From Bradyrhizobium sp. SZCCT0148 (GTDB taxonomy: Bacteria; Pseudomonadota; Alphaproteobacteria; Rhizobiales; Xanthobacteraceae), in NCBI RefSeq assembly GCF_018129985.1, contig NZ_JAFCKT010000012.1:114298-178297 (forward strand): a DNA stretch of 64,000 bases, in the 5' to 3' direction. Below the pieces are notes generated by a model. That model saw nothing but the letters and a program-made list of their open reading frames with translations, had not been told where the DNA came from and searched no databases. How positions within the stretch are numbered: position 1 is the stretch's first letter; every line of letters begins with the position of its first letter. This document shows, in pieces, positions 35,221 through 42,840 of the stretch. Made by a program: the position numbers and the translations under genes.

Positions 35221-35236
35221 CGTTGTGGAAACAACG
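35221..35236. promoter_or_regulatory. Inverted repeat CGTTGT-N4-ACAACG in the ACAD/LysR intergenic region
   Basis: A perfect 6-base dyad with a 4-base spacer, 53 bases from the ACAD start and 59 from the LysR start. A weaker TATT-N15-AATA pair lies at 35252-35274. LysR-type regulators bind T-N11-A-centred dyads between divergent genes, so this is a candidate operator; binding is unproven. Confidence 0.45.
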
Positions 35237-35294
35237 CCAGCCCCCTATGCTTATTTGTTATAGCGTATGGAATAGCCTTCCAGGATTGGCAAGC

Positions 35295-36215
35295 ATGGAT
35301 TTTCGTCAGCTCAGGACCTTCAGTTGCGTGGCCGAGCTCGGCAGCCTGTCCAAGGCCTCCGACACGCTGCGCGTAGCGCAGCCGGCACTCTCCAGACAGA
35401 TCAAGCTCCTGGAACACGAGCTGCGCACCGAGCTGTTCACCCGCAACGGCCGCGGCATGGTGCTGACCGAAGCCGGTCGGTTGCTGCTGGCGCGGACCTC
35501 CGGCATCGTGCGGCAGATCGACCAGATCCGCGACGACATCCAGTCGGCCAAGGGGCCGCCGTCCGGCCAGGTCGTGCTCGGCCTCGTTCCGACCGTGAGC
35601 AGCGTGCTGTCGGCGCGCTTTGCGCGGCGCTGCGTCGAAAAATTTCCCGGCATCTCGCTGCGCATCGTCGAGAGCTACAGCGGCCATCTGGTCGAATGGC
35701 TGCATCGCGGCGAGATGGATCTCGGCATCCTCTACGGCCGCTCTGCCGATCTGCATCTCAACGTGCAGAGCCTCGGCCGCGACAACATCGTCGCAGTCGG
35801 CCCCCGCGGCTGCGGCCTCGCGCGCAAGAAAAGCGTCGACATCGGCTGGCTGCTGCGGCAACGGCTGGTGCTGCCCTCTCATTCGCATGGCCTCCGCGCG
35901 TTGATCGAGCACGCGGCCGCCCAGCGCAAGATCAAGCTCGACGTCCAGCTCGAAGCGGATTCATTTCGCGTGCTCACGAGCCTGGTCGAGGAGGGGCTCG
36001 GCTTCGCGCTGCTGCCGCCGTCGTCGGTCCATGGCGAGGTCGCGGAGGGGCGGCTGGAAACTGCCGTGGTCTCGAAGCCGATGTCGCGCGAGCTCATTTT
36101 CGCTTCTCCGATCGACCGGTCGGTCTCGACGGCCTCGCTCGCCGTGACGGCGCTCCTGCGCGACGAGGTCGCCGCCTGCCGCAAGGACGGCGTGTGGGAC
36201 ATCAAACTGAGTTAG
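35295..36215 (+). CDS. LysR-family transcriptional regulator
   Basis: A 306-residue LTTR: N-terminal winged helix-turn-helix (MDFRQLRTFSCVAELGS, then ASDTLRVAQPALSRQIKLLE) and C-terminal two-lobe periplasmic-binding-like effector domain (VVLGLVPTVSSVLSARFA...). It resembles the subgroup related to nitrogen-assimilation control and aromatic/acid-degradation LTTRs. Divergent from the ACAD-CoA transferase-hydratase operon with 126 bases between starts, so it most likely regulates that operon and itself in response to the pathway's substrate or product. The long open frame upstream is an overlap with the ACAD gene on the other strand and is not coding. Confidence 0.93.
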   Translation: MDFRQLRTFSCVAELGSLSKASDTLRVAQPALSRQIKLLEHELRTELFTRNGRGMVLTEAGRLLLARTSGIVRQIDQIRDDIQSAKGPPSGQVVLGLVPTVSSVLSARFARRCVEKFPGISLRIVESYSGHLVEWLHRGEMDLGILYGRSADLHLNVQSLGRDNIVAVGPRGCGLARKKSVDIGWLLRQRLVLPSHSHGLRALIEHAAAQRKIKLDVQLEADSFRVLTSLVEEGLGFALLPPSSVHGEVAEGRLETAVVSKPMSRELIFASPIDRSVSTASLAVTALLRDEVAACRKDGVWDIKLS

Positions 36216-36350
36216 ATGGGCCGACGTCGTAGACCAGTCGGGCACTGTCGGGCCTTCGCATCTGGCGCGAGCTGTCATGCCAGAATTTTATAGCTGGGGC
36301 TTGGCGTTTGCCGAGTGAGGGAAGATGACACTCTTTGCCTCATCCTCAGT

Positions 36351-36451
36351 GTCATTGTCCGCGAAGGCTGGCAATCCAGTATTCCAGAGGCCGCAGGGAT
36401 TGAGCCGAGAAGCCGCGGCGGCGTGGATGCCCCGCCTTCGCGGAGCATGAC
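36351..36451. repeat. Intergenic palindromic repeat, GTCATTGTCCGCGAAGGC family
   Basis: Arms GTCATTGTCCGCGAAGGC / GCCTTCGCGGAGCATGAC, inner AATCCAGTATTCC. Sits in the 275-base space (36216-36490) between convergent LysR and P450 genes. The rest of that space (36216-36350) has no evident gene. Confidence 0.8.
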
Positions 36452-36490
36452 AGCGGAGTTGAGCGACGGCTACGTACTTGCAGAGAGAGC

Positions 36491-37765
36491 CTACGCCGGT
36501 ATCCGCACCGGCAGCGTCTCGTATCCCTTGATGAAGCTCGAATAGATCCGCTTCGGCTCGCCGACCACCTCGATGCGGTCGAAGCGCTTCAACATCTCCT
36601 CCCAGACGATGCGCAGCTGCAGCTCGGCGAGGCGCATGCCGACGCAGCGGTGGATGCCGAAGCCGAAGGAGAGGTGGGTGCGCGGGCGCGGGCGGTCGAT
36701 GATGAAATCGTTCGGCTTCTCGAACATCTCCTCGTCGCGGTTGCCGGAGACGTACCACATCACGACGCGGTCGCCCTTCTTGATGTGCTTGCCGCCGATC
36801 TCGGTGTCCTGCAACGCCGTGCGGCGCATATGCGCCAGCGGCGTCTGCCAGCGGATCACCTCGGGCACCATGGAATCGATCAGCTCCGGATTGGCGCGCA
36901 ACTTGTCGTATTGCTCGGGGTTCTCGTTCAGCGCCAGCACCGAGCCGGTCATGGTGTTGCGCGTGGTGTCGTTACCGCCGACGATGAGCAGGATGATGTT
37001 GCCCATGAGGTTGTCGGGGTCCATGTGGCGCGTGGCGTCGTTGTGCGCCATCAGCGACAGGAGATCGTTGCGCGGCGCCGAGTTGACGCGCTCGTTCCAC
37101 AGCTTGGACATGTAGGCGTAACACTCATCCATCTCGCGGCGGCGCTCTTCGGCCGACGCAACAATGCCGCTCTTGGGCAGTGCGGTCGAAACGTCCGACC
37201 AGCGCGTCAGCTTGCGCCGTTCCTCCCAAGGGAAGTCGAACAGGGTCGCCAGCATCTGCGTCGTCAGCTCGATCGAGACGCGCTCGACGAAGTTGAAGGT
37301 CTCGTTGCGCGGAAGATTGTCGAGCACGGTTTGCGAGCGCTGCCGGATCAGTTTGGCCAGCTCGTCCAGATGTGTCGGGGTGAACATCGGCGACACCGTC
37401 TTGCGCTGCGACGAGTGTTTCGGCTGGTCCATCGCGATGAAGCTCGGCCAGTCATAGCCTTCCGGCACGTCGCGGATCGAGATGCCGCCGAGCTTGGAGT
37501 CGGAGGAGAAAATGCCGTGATTGGTGTCGACATGCATGATGTCGTCGTATTTCACCACCGACCAATAGGGCTCGATCGGCGCATTGGTGCAGTAGTGCAC
37601 CGGCTCTTCCTTGCGCAGCCGCTCGAACCATGGCCACAGCGTGTCGTCCTGGAACAGCCGGGGCGCGCCGGGATGAAATTGCGACAAAGGCGTCGCATAG
37701 GCTTCCTCGCGAGCCCTGCGCATGCGTTCGGCCTTGTCCATTTTAACCGGCGCTTGAATGTTCAT
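36491..37765 (-). CDS. Cytochrome P450, CYP153-like (second in tandem pair)
   Basis: A 424-residue P450 with the oxygen-binding I helix IVGGNDTTRN, the K-helix EVIR inside EVIRWQTPLAHMRRTA, and the heme loop FGFGIHRCVG with the axial cysteine C374. The PLAHMRRTA and WYVSGNRDE segments are those I recall from CYP153 alkane and fatty-acid omega-hydroxylases. It is soluble class I, so it needs a ferredoxin and ferredoxin reductase; none is in the window. ATG 37765 was chosen over the GTG at 37795 because GGAG sits 8 bases upstream. Lies downstream of a close paralogue on the same strand, with a repeat between. Confidence 0.9.
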   Translation of the reverse strand: MNIQAPVKMDKAERMRRAREEAYATPLSQFHPGAPRLFQDDTLWPWFERLRKEEPVHYCTNAPIEPYWSVVKYDDIMHVDTNHGIFSSDSKLGGISIRDVPEGYDWPSFIAMDQPKHSSQRKTVSPMFTPTHLDELAKLIRQRSQTVLDNLPRNETFNFVERVSIELTTQMLATLFDFPWEERRKLTRWSDVSTALPKSGIVASAEERRREMDECYAYMSKLWNERVNSAPRNDLLSLMAHNDATRHMDPDNLMGNIILLIVGGNDTTRNTMTGSVLALNENPEQYDKLRANPELIDSMVPEVIRWQTPLAHMRRTALQDTEIGGKHIKKGDRVVMWYVSGNRDEEMFEKPNDFIIDRPRPRTHLSFGFGIHRCVGMRLAELQLRIVWEEMLKRFDRIEVVGEPKRIYSSFIKGYETLPVRIPA

Positions 37766-37791
37766 CGTCGTGGCTCCAGTTGGTTCTTCCT

Positions 37792-37926
37792 TCACCTCGC
37801 CCCGCTGGCGGGGAAAGGTCGGATCGCATCGGAGATGCGGTCCGGGTGAGGGGCATTTCCGCGATGCGGCTGTCGCCGGCGAGAGCCCTTACCCTGACCC
37901 TTTCCCTGTAAGAACGGGGACAGGGA
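37792..37926. repeat. Intergenic repeat, CCCCGCTGGCGGGG...CCGGGTGAGGGG family
   Basis: Contains CTCGCCCCGCTGGCGGGGAAAGG and TTTCCCTGTAAGAACGGGGACAGGG, with GTCCGGGTGAGGGGCATTT. Related to 21913-22032 and 42701-42840. It lies between the two tandem P450 genes. Confidence 0.7.
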
Positions 37927-37932
37927 CTTAAC

Positions 37933-39198
37933 TCACGCCGCAATCTTCACCGGCAGCTCTTCCAGACCCTTCACGAAGCTGGAATAGACCCGCTTCGGCT
38001 CGCCGACCACATCAATATGGTCGAAACGCCTGAGGATTTCTTCCCAAATTATCTTGAGCTGGAGTTCGGCAAGCCTGAGACCCACGCAGCGGTGAATGCC
38101 GAAGCCGAAGGACAGATGCGTGCGCGGCCGGGCGCGGTCGATGATGAAATCGTAGGGCTTTTCGATCGCCGCCTCGTCGCGGTTGCCCGAGACGTACCAC
38201 ATCACGACCTTGTCCCCCTTCTTGATCTGCTTGCCGCGGAACTCGAAGTCGTTGAGCGCGGTGCGCCGCATGTGCGCCAGCGGCGTCTGCCAGCGGATCA
38301 CTTCGGGAACGAAACTGTCGAGAAGCGCGGGGTTGTCGCGCAGCTTGCGGTATTGCTCCGGATGCTGGCTCAACGCGAGCAGAGAGCCCGACATGGTGTT
38401 GCGCGTGGTGTCGTTGCCGCCGACGATCAAAAGCACGAGATTGCCGAGGAAGTTCTTGGCGTCCATGTCGCGTGTCGCTTCGCCATGCGCCATCATCGAG
38501 AGCAGGTCGCTCTTCGGCGGTTGCGCGATGCGCTCCTTCCACAGCCTCGCGAAATAGCCGGCGCATTCGGTCAGTTCGGCCTGTCGCTCGTCTTCGGTCG
38601 CCACGAGCCCGTCGGGGCCGGGAATCGTGGTGGCAATATCGGACCAGCGCGTCAGCTTGCGGCGGTCCTCCCAGGGGAAGTCGAACAGCACCGCGAGCAT
38701 CTGCGTGGTGAGTTCGATCGAGACGCGATCGACCCAGTCGAAGACCTCGCCGCGCGGCAGATTGTCCAGGCACTCGGCCGAGCGCTTGCGGATGTTGAGG
38801 GCGAGATTGTCCAGATGCGTCGGCGTGAACATCGGCGCGACGGTCTTGCGCTGCGCGGCATGGCGCGGCGGGTCCATCGAGATGAAGCTCTCGCGGCGCA
38901 GGTCGGGGTCGATGTCGCGGATGGTGATGCCGCCGAGAGAGGAGGCCGAGGAGAACACCGAGTGGTTGGTCTCGATCTCCATGATGTCGTTGTAGCGCGT
39001 CACCGACCAATACGGCCCGAACATCGAGTCCTTGCAATAGTGCACGGGATCTTCCCGGCGCAGCCGGTCGAAATACGGCCAGAACGTATCGGTCCTGAAC
39101 AATTCCGGATCGCCGGGATCGAATTGCTCCAGCGGCAGTGTCGTGGCGCGCGCGCGAAGTGCGTCGAGCTTGGCCGCGCTCTCGATGGTCCCATGCAT
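37933..39198 (-). CDS. Cytochrome P450, CYP153-like (first in tandem pair)
   Basis: A 421-residue P450 with I helix IVGGNDTTRN, EVIRWQTPLAHMRRTA and FGFGIHRCVG; axial cysteine C371. The C-terminal 150 residues run colinearly with the neighbouring P450, so the pair arose by tandem duplication. Likely a terminal hydroxylase of alkanes or fatty acids; substrate ranges may have diverged (the N-terminal regions differ more). ATG 39198 has GGGAGAA at a good distance; the open frame to 39264 adds only unlikely sequence. The 295-base gene-free region upstream (39199-39493) probably contains its promoter and that of the divergent DUF898 gene. Confidence 0.9.
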   Translation of the reverse strand: MHGTIESAAKLDALRARATTLPLEQFDPGDPELFRTDTFWPYFDRLRREDPVHYCKDSMFGPYWSVTRYNDIMEIETNHSVFSSASSLGGITIRDIDPDLRRESFISMDPPRHAAQRKTVAPMFTPTHLDNLALNIRKRSAECLDNLPRGEVFDWVDRVSIELTTQMLAVLFDFPWEDRRKLTRWSDIATTIPGPDGLVATEDERQAELTECAGYFARLWKERIAQPPKSDLLSMMAHGEATRDMDAKNFLGNLVLLIVGGNDTTRNTMSGSLLALSQHPEQYRKLRDNPALLDSFVPEVIRWQTPLAHMRRTALNDFEFRGKQIKKGDKVVMWYVSGNRDEAAIEKPYDFIIDRARPRTHLSFGFGIHRCVGLRLAELQLKIIWEEILRRFDHIDVVGEPKRVYSSFVKGLEELPVKIAA

Positions 39199-39493
39199 GA
39201 CCGTTCTCCCTGGCACGTACCGCGCGTTCTCGTTGAATTCTGCGCTGCGGTATTTGATTTGCAATTACAGCCGGTTGTCCGCGCCGGAGCAAGGGAGAGT
39301 TTTGCCACATCCAACCCTTGGCGTGGCCGGGCCGCGGGGTTACGTCGAGCGTGATCCCGCGCACACCGTTTGTCGTGAATTCGTGCCAAAAACCGTCTGG
39401 AATCGAGCTAAATCGAACCCCGCCACCTTGGGGACCGACTAACCTCTCATCTATAGTTTGACCAGATAAAGATCGCATCCCGAGGTTGCCGCC
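39199..39493. other. Gene-free divergent promoter region
   Basis: No ORF with coding character, repeat family or RNA structure is evident. It separates the P450 (minus) from DUF898 (plus), so both promoters should lie here; I cannot place -35/-10 boxes with confidence. Confidence 0.6.
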
Positions 39494-40648
39494 GTGAACG
39501 ACATGCAATGGACGCCGATCGGCTCCGAGCCCATTCCGCCGCCACTGCCGCCCACGCGGGTCGACTTTTCAGGCAACCGCTCCGAATTCCGGAAAATGGT
39601 CACCAAGGGTGCCATGCTGGAGCTCGTCACCTTCGGCTTCTACCGGTTCTGGCTCGTCACCGACATTCGCCGTCATCTGTGGGCGAACACCGCGATCGAC
39701 GGCGATGCGGCCGAATATACCGGCCGCGCCAAGGAGCTTCTGGTCGGCTTCCTGTTCGCGCTCGCGATCCTGGTGCCGATCTACCTCGCCTACTTCCTGA
39801 TTGGCATCGAATTCGAGCGCTGGCAGGGCTTTGCCTCGACGCCGTTGTTCATCGGCTTCTACGCCTTTGGCCAGTTCGCGATCTTTCGCGCGCGACGTTA
39901 CCGGCTGACGCGCACGGTCTGGCGCGGCGTCCGCTTCTGGATGGACGGCTCTGGCTGGGCCTATTCGCTCCGCGCCATGGCGTGGGGCCTGCTCACGTTG
40001 CTGACGCTCGGCCTGGCGCTGCCCTGGCGTGCGGCCGCGCTCGAACGGTACAAGATGCAGCACAGCCATTACGGCGATCTCCGCGGCGATTTCGAGGGCG
40101 ACGGCTGGACCTTCTTCAAGCGCGCCTGGTGGCTTTGGCTGCTCAGCCCGATTGCGGTCCTGATTTTCCCGCTCGCGCCGTTCTTCTATGCCGAGTTCAA
40201 GGCGCGTGAATGGCGCTGGTGGCTCGACGGCATCCGCATCGGCGGCGTCAGCCTGTCCTCGACCCTGCCGCACGATGCCTTCTATGGTCTGTACTGGAAG
40301 GTGATCGGCTGGTGGACGCTGCTCTCGATGGCTTTCGCAGCCTATATCGGCGGCTCCGCACTGCTGGTGGTCCAGCTGAGCGGTGTTCCGGCGGAGCAGG
40401 TGTTCGGCTCCGACAATGCCGCCAGGAGCATCCCGTTGATGGTGATGATGGTGGTCGGCTATCTCGCCCTCGCGCTCGCGATCAACATCGTCATGCGGGT
40501 CTATCTTCAGCGTGATCTCTGGGCCAAGGTGCTGGAGACCGTCGAGTTGCACGATATCGCGGCCGCGGCGGACGTGCGCGGCAGTGGTCAGCTTGCCAGC
40601 GCGCTCGGCGAAGGTTTTGCCGACGGTCTCGATGTCGCGGGATTCTGA
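39494..40648 (+). CDS. DUF898 (YjgN-like) membrane protein
   Basis: A 384-residue integral membrane protein. It has the DUF898 pattern: a soluble N-terminus, FSGNRSEFRKM followed by a conserved block containing GFYRFWLVTDIRRHLW, and about six hydrophobic helices (LLVGFLFALAILVPIYLAYF and others). Function of DUF898 is unknown; the family is often near a peptidase. GTG 39494 is the likely start, with GAGG eight bases upstream. Only three bases separate its stop from the M48 peptidase start, implying coupled translation. Confidence 0.88.
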   Translation: MNDMQWTPIGSEPIPPPLPPTRVDFSGNRSEFRKMVTKGAMLELVTFGFYRFWLVTDIRRHLWANTAIDGDAAEYTGRAKELLVGFLFALAILVPIYLAYFLIGIEFERWQGFASTPLFIGFYAFGQFAIFRARRYRLTRTVWRGVRFWMDGSGWAYSLRAMAWGLLTLLTLGLALPWRAAALERYKMQHSHYGDLRGDFEGDGWTFFKRAWWLWLLSPIAVLIFPLAPFFYAEFKAREWRWWLDGIRIGGVSLSSTLPHDAFYGLYWKVIGWWTLLSMAFAAYIGGSALLVVQLSGVPAEQVFGSDNAARSIPLMVMMVVGYLALALAINIVMRVYLQRDLWAKVLETVELHDIAAAADVRGSGQLASALGEGFADGLDVAGF

Positions 40649-40651
40649 GCT

Positions 40652-41764
40652 GTGAGTGACGTGTTTGCCGAGGCGCCGGCGCAGTCCGCCAAGCCGACCA
40701 TCTTCTTCGACGGCACGTCGAGCCGAAGACGGCAGGTGACCCTGGTGCTCCATGATGCCCTCGAGATCCTCGAGGAGGGCGCGGCGCCGGTTCGATGGGC
40801 CTATGCCGAGATCCGCCGCGCCGACAGTCCGGCCGGGATTTTGCGCCTGGCGTGCACCACGGCGCCGCCGCTGGCGCGGCTCGAGATCCGCGACGCAGCG
40901 CTCGCCGCCGACGTGACCTCCCGCTGCACTCACCTCGACGAGCACGGGACCTCACCCCGCGGCGTCGCAAGGATCGTCGGCTGGTCGATGGCCGCTACCA
41001 TCTCCATCGTCTGCGTCGTGCTGTTCGGTGTGCCGCTCGCCGCCGACCGTCTCGCGCCGTTGGTGCCGAAACCGCTCGAGCGGCGCATCGGCGATGCCTC
41101 CGAAGTCCAGGTGAAGACCATCTTCGGCCGCAGCGTGTGTGAAGACCCCGCAGGCAAGGCCGCCTTCACCAAGCTGGTGAACCGCCTGCGCGATGCCGCA
41201 GGCCTCGACGACGATTCCATGACGGCGGGCGTGCTGCCGACCCCGGTCCCGAACGCGTTCGCGCTGCCCGGCGGCAAGGTCTATGTGTTGAGGGGCCTGC
41301 TCGACAAGGCGCAGAACCCCGACGAGCTGGCCGGCATCCTCGCCCACGAGCTCGGCCATCTCAAGCATTACGACAACATGCGCGGCCTGATCTACAACGG
41401 CGGCACTTCGTTCCTGATCGGCCTGTTGTTCGGCGACGTCACCGGCTCGTCCGCCGTGATCTTCGCCTCGCGCAGCGTCGTCGAAGCCTCCTATTCGCGC
41501 GAGGCCGAGACCGCTGCCGATACGTTCGCGATCGAGGTCATGCACAGGCTCGGCCGCTCGCCGAAGCCCGCGGCCGAGCTGATGTTCCGCATAACCGGCA
41601 AGGAGGGCGGCTCGACGCTCACCTCGATCCTCGCCAGCCACCCGCTGACCGAGGACCGCCTCGCCCGCATGACGAAAGAGGATCGCCCGGCCTCCGGCCC
41701 GCCGCTGCTGTCGGACAAGGAGTGGCAGTCGCTGAAGCTGATCTGCGGCAGCGGCAAGGTGTGA
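40652..41764 (+). CDS. M48-family membrane metalloprotease
   Basis: A 370-residue zinc peptidase: an N-terminal soluble segment, one transmembrane span (about 110-132: GWSMAATISIVCVVLFGVPLAA) and the catalytic domain with HELGH (232-236) plus the third ligand glutamate in SREAETAADTFA. M48 proteases of the Oma1/HtpX/BepA type act in envelope protein quality control. The upstream partner is a DUF898 membrane protein whose start-stop spacing makes an operon; the pair may act on the same membrane substrates. GTG start at 40652. Confidence 0.92.
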   Translation: MSDVFAEAPAQSAKPTIFFDGTSSRRRQVTLVLHDALEILEEGAAPVRWAYAEIRRADSPAGILRLACTTAPPLARLEIRDAALAADVTSRCTHLDEHGTSPRGVARIVGWSMAATISIVCVVLFGVPLAADRLAPLVPKPLERRIGDASEVQVKTIFGRSVCEDPAGKAAFTKLVNRLRDAAGLDDDSMTAGVLPTPVPNAFALPGGKVYVLRGLLDKAQNPDELAGILAHELGHLKHYDNMRGLIYNGGTSFLIGLLFGDVTGSSAVIFASRSVVEASYSREAETAADTFAIEVMHRLGRSPKPAAELMFRITGKEGGSTLTSILASHPLTEDRLARMTKEDRPASGPPLLSDKEWQSLKLICGSGKV

Positions 41765-41780
41765 TGGCGCGCCTTCAGCG

Positions 41781-41993
41781 TTACTTCGTCGGCGCGGCAG
41801 GCGGGTTAGACCCGGTCGTGACGTTTGGCGCCGTGTTCGGGTTCGCGGTCGTGGTCTGAGGGCCAACCTGGCGCCCATTGTAGAAGAACACGGTGGCGAT
41901 CACGGCCATCACGAACATCGCGCCGATGACCCAGCCGACCGGGCTGTTGCGGCGTGCTCGGTTGGTTCCGGGATTATCGTTCTGAAGGGGCAT
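41781..41993 (-). CDS. Small single-span membrane protein, Pro/Thr-rich tail
   Basis: Seventy residues: short N-terminus with basic residues (NRARRNSPVGW), one hydrophobic helix (IGAMFVMAVIATVFFYNG) and an Asn/Thr/Pro-rich C-terminal tail. ATG 41993 is preceded by GGAG at six bases, so I prefer it to the ATG at 42005. No domain known; probably anchored in the inner membrane with a periplasmic tail. Convergent with the M48 gene. Confidence 0.75.
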   Translation of the reverse strand: MPLQNDNPGTNRARRNSPVGWVIGAMFVMAVIATVFFYNGRQVGPQTTTANPNTAPNVTTGSNPPAAPTK

Positions 41994-42056
41994 CAATGTC
42001 TCCATGCTTGAGCAGGAGAACCTCGTGCCGGGGTCGCGGTTCCTAAATGGGGATAC

Positions 42057-42686
42057 TCATCGCGTTCCGTAGGCGCGGTCGCCGGCATCGCCAAGGCCCG
42101 GCAGGATGAAGCCGTTGTCGTCCAGGCCCTCATCCACCGCCGCGGTCCAGATCGGTACGTCCGGATGCAGGCCGCGGAGCCGTTCGAGCCCTTCCGGCGC
42201 TGCGATCAGGCAGGCGAGGCGAATGTCCCTGGCGCCGCGCTCCTTGAGCCGGTCGATGGCCGCCACAGTCGTGTTGGCGGTGGCGACCACAGGCGTCACC
42301 ACGATGGCGAGGCGTTCGCTGAGGTCGGACGGCGATTTGAAGAAATATTCGACCGCGGCAAAGCTGTGCGGCTCGCGGTAGAGCCCGATATGGGCGACGC
42401 GCGCAGTCGGCACCAGATCCATCATGCCGTCGACGAAGGTGGTGCCGGCGCGCAGCATCGGCACGAACACCAGCTTCTTGCCCGCGATCTTGGCCGAGTG
42501 CATCGTTGCCAGCGGCGTCTCGATCACGGTGTCGGCGAGCGGCAGGTCGCGCGTCACCTCGTAGCACAGCAGCATGCCGATCTCCTTGATCAGCTCGCGG
42601 AACGACTTTGTCGAAATCGATTTGTCCCGCACCAGCGTCAGCTTGTGCTGCACCAGCGGATGATCGACGATCGTGACGCCTTCCAT
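42057..42686 (-). CDS. upp: Uracil phosphoribosyltransferase-like protein of the URC operon
   Basis: A 209-residue protein matching E. coli Upp along its length: HPLVQHKLTLVRD at the start, MLRAGTTFVDGMM, AAPEGLERLRGLHPDV, and the C-terminal GLGDAGDRAYGT uracil-binding loop. The PRPP-binding loop, usually VDPMLATGGS, reads VTPVVATANT (131-139), losing the aspartate and both glycines. It is the third gene of an operon with urc1- and urc4-like genes, so its likely role is conversion of uracil to UMP in the URC catabolic pathway (yeast Urc6). Whether the altered loop keeps PRPP activity is unknown. Confidence 0.92.
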   Translation of the reverse strand: MEGVTIVDHPLVQHKLTLVRDKSISTKSFRELIKEIGMLLCYEVTRDLPLADTVIETPLATMHSAKIAGKKLVFVPMLRAGTTFVDGMMDLVPTARVAHIGLYREPHSFAAVEYFFKSPSDLSERLAIVVTPVVATANTTVAAIDRLKERGARDIRLACLIAAPEGLERLRGLHPDVPIWTAAVDEGLDDNGFILPGLGDAGDRAYGTR

Positions 42687-42700
42687 GGGATGCCTTTCTT

Positions 42701-42840
42701 CCTTTCCCCTTTGCGGGAGAAGGTGGCGCGAAGCGCCGGATGAGGGGTTCTCTCCGCGACCTTCACTGAGAGATATGCCCGCGGAGACAGACCCCTCACC
42801 TGCCTCGCTTTCGCGAGGCGCCCTCTCCCAAAGGAGAGGG
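42701..42840. repeat. Intergenic repeat, CCTTTGCGGGAGAAGG...CCCTCTCCCAAAGGAGAGGG family
   Basis: Spans the gap between the upp start and the urc4 stop and includes an AGGCGCCCTCTCCCAAAGGAGAGGG hairpin. Relatives at 21913-22032 and 37792-37926. It may affect upp expression within the operon. Confidence 0.75.

Noticed and set aside
33888..36215. 775-codon plus-strand frame that would fuse antisense sequence to the LysR gene
   Set aside because: The first two thirds mirror the ACAD and CoA transferase genes; the LysR gene begins at 35295 with the usual MDFRQL start.
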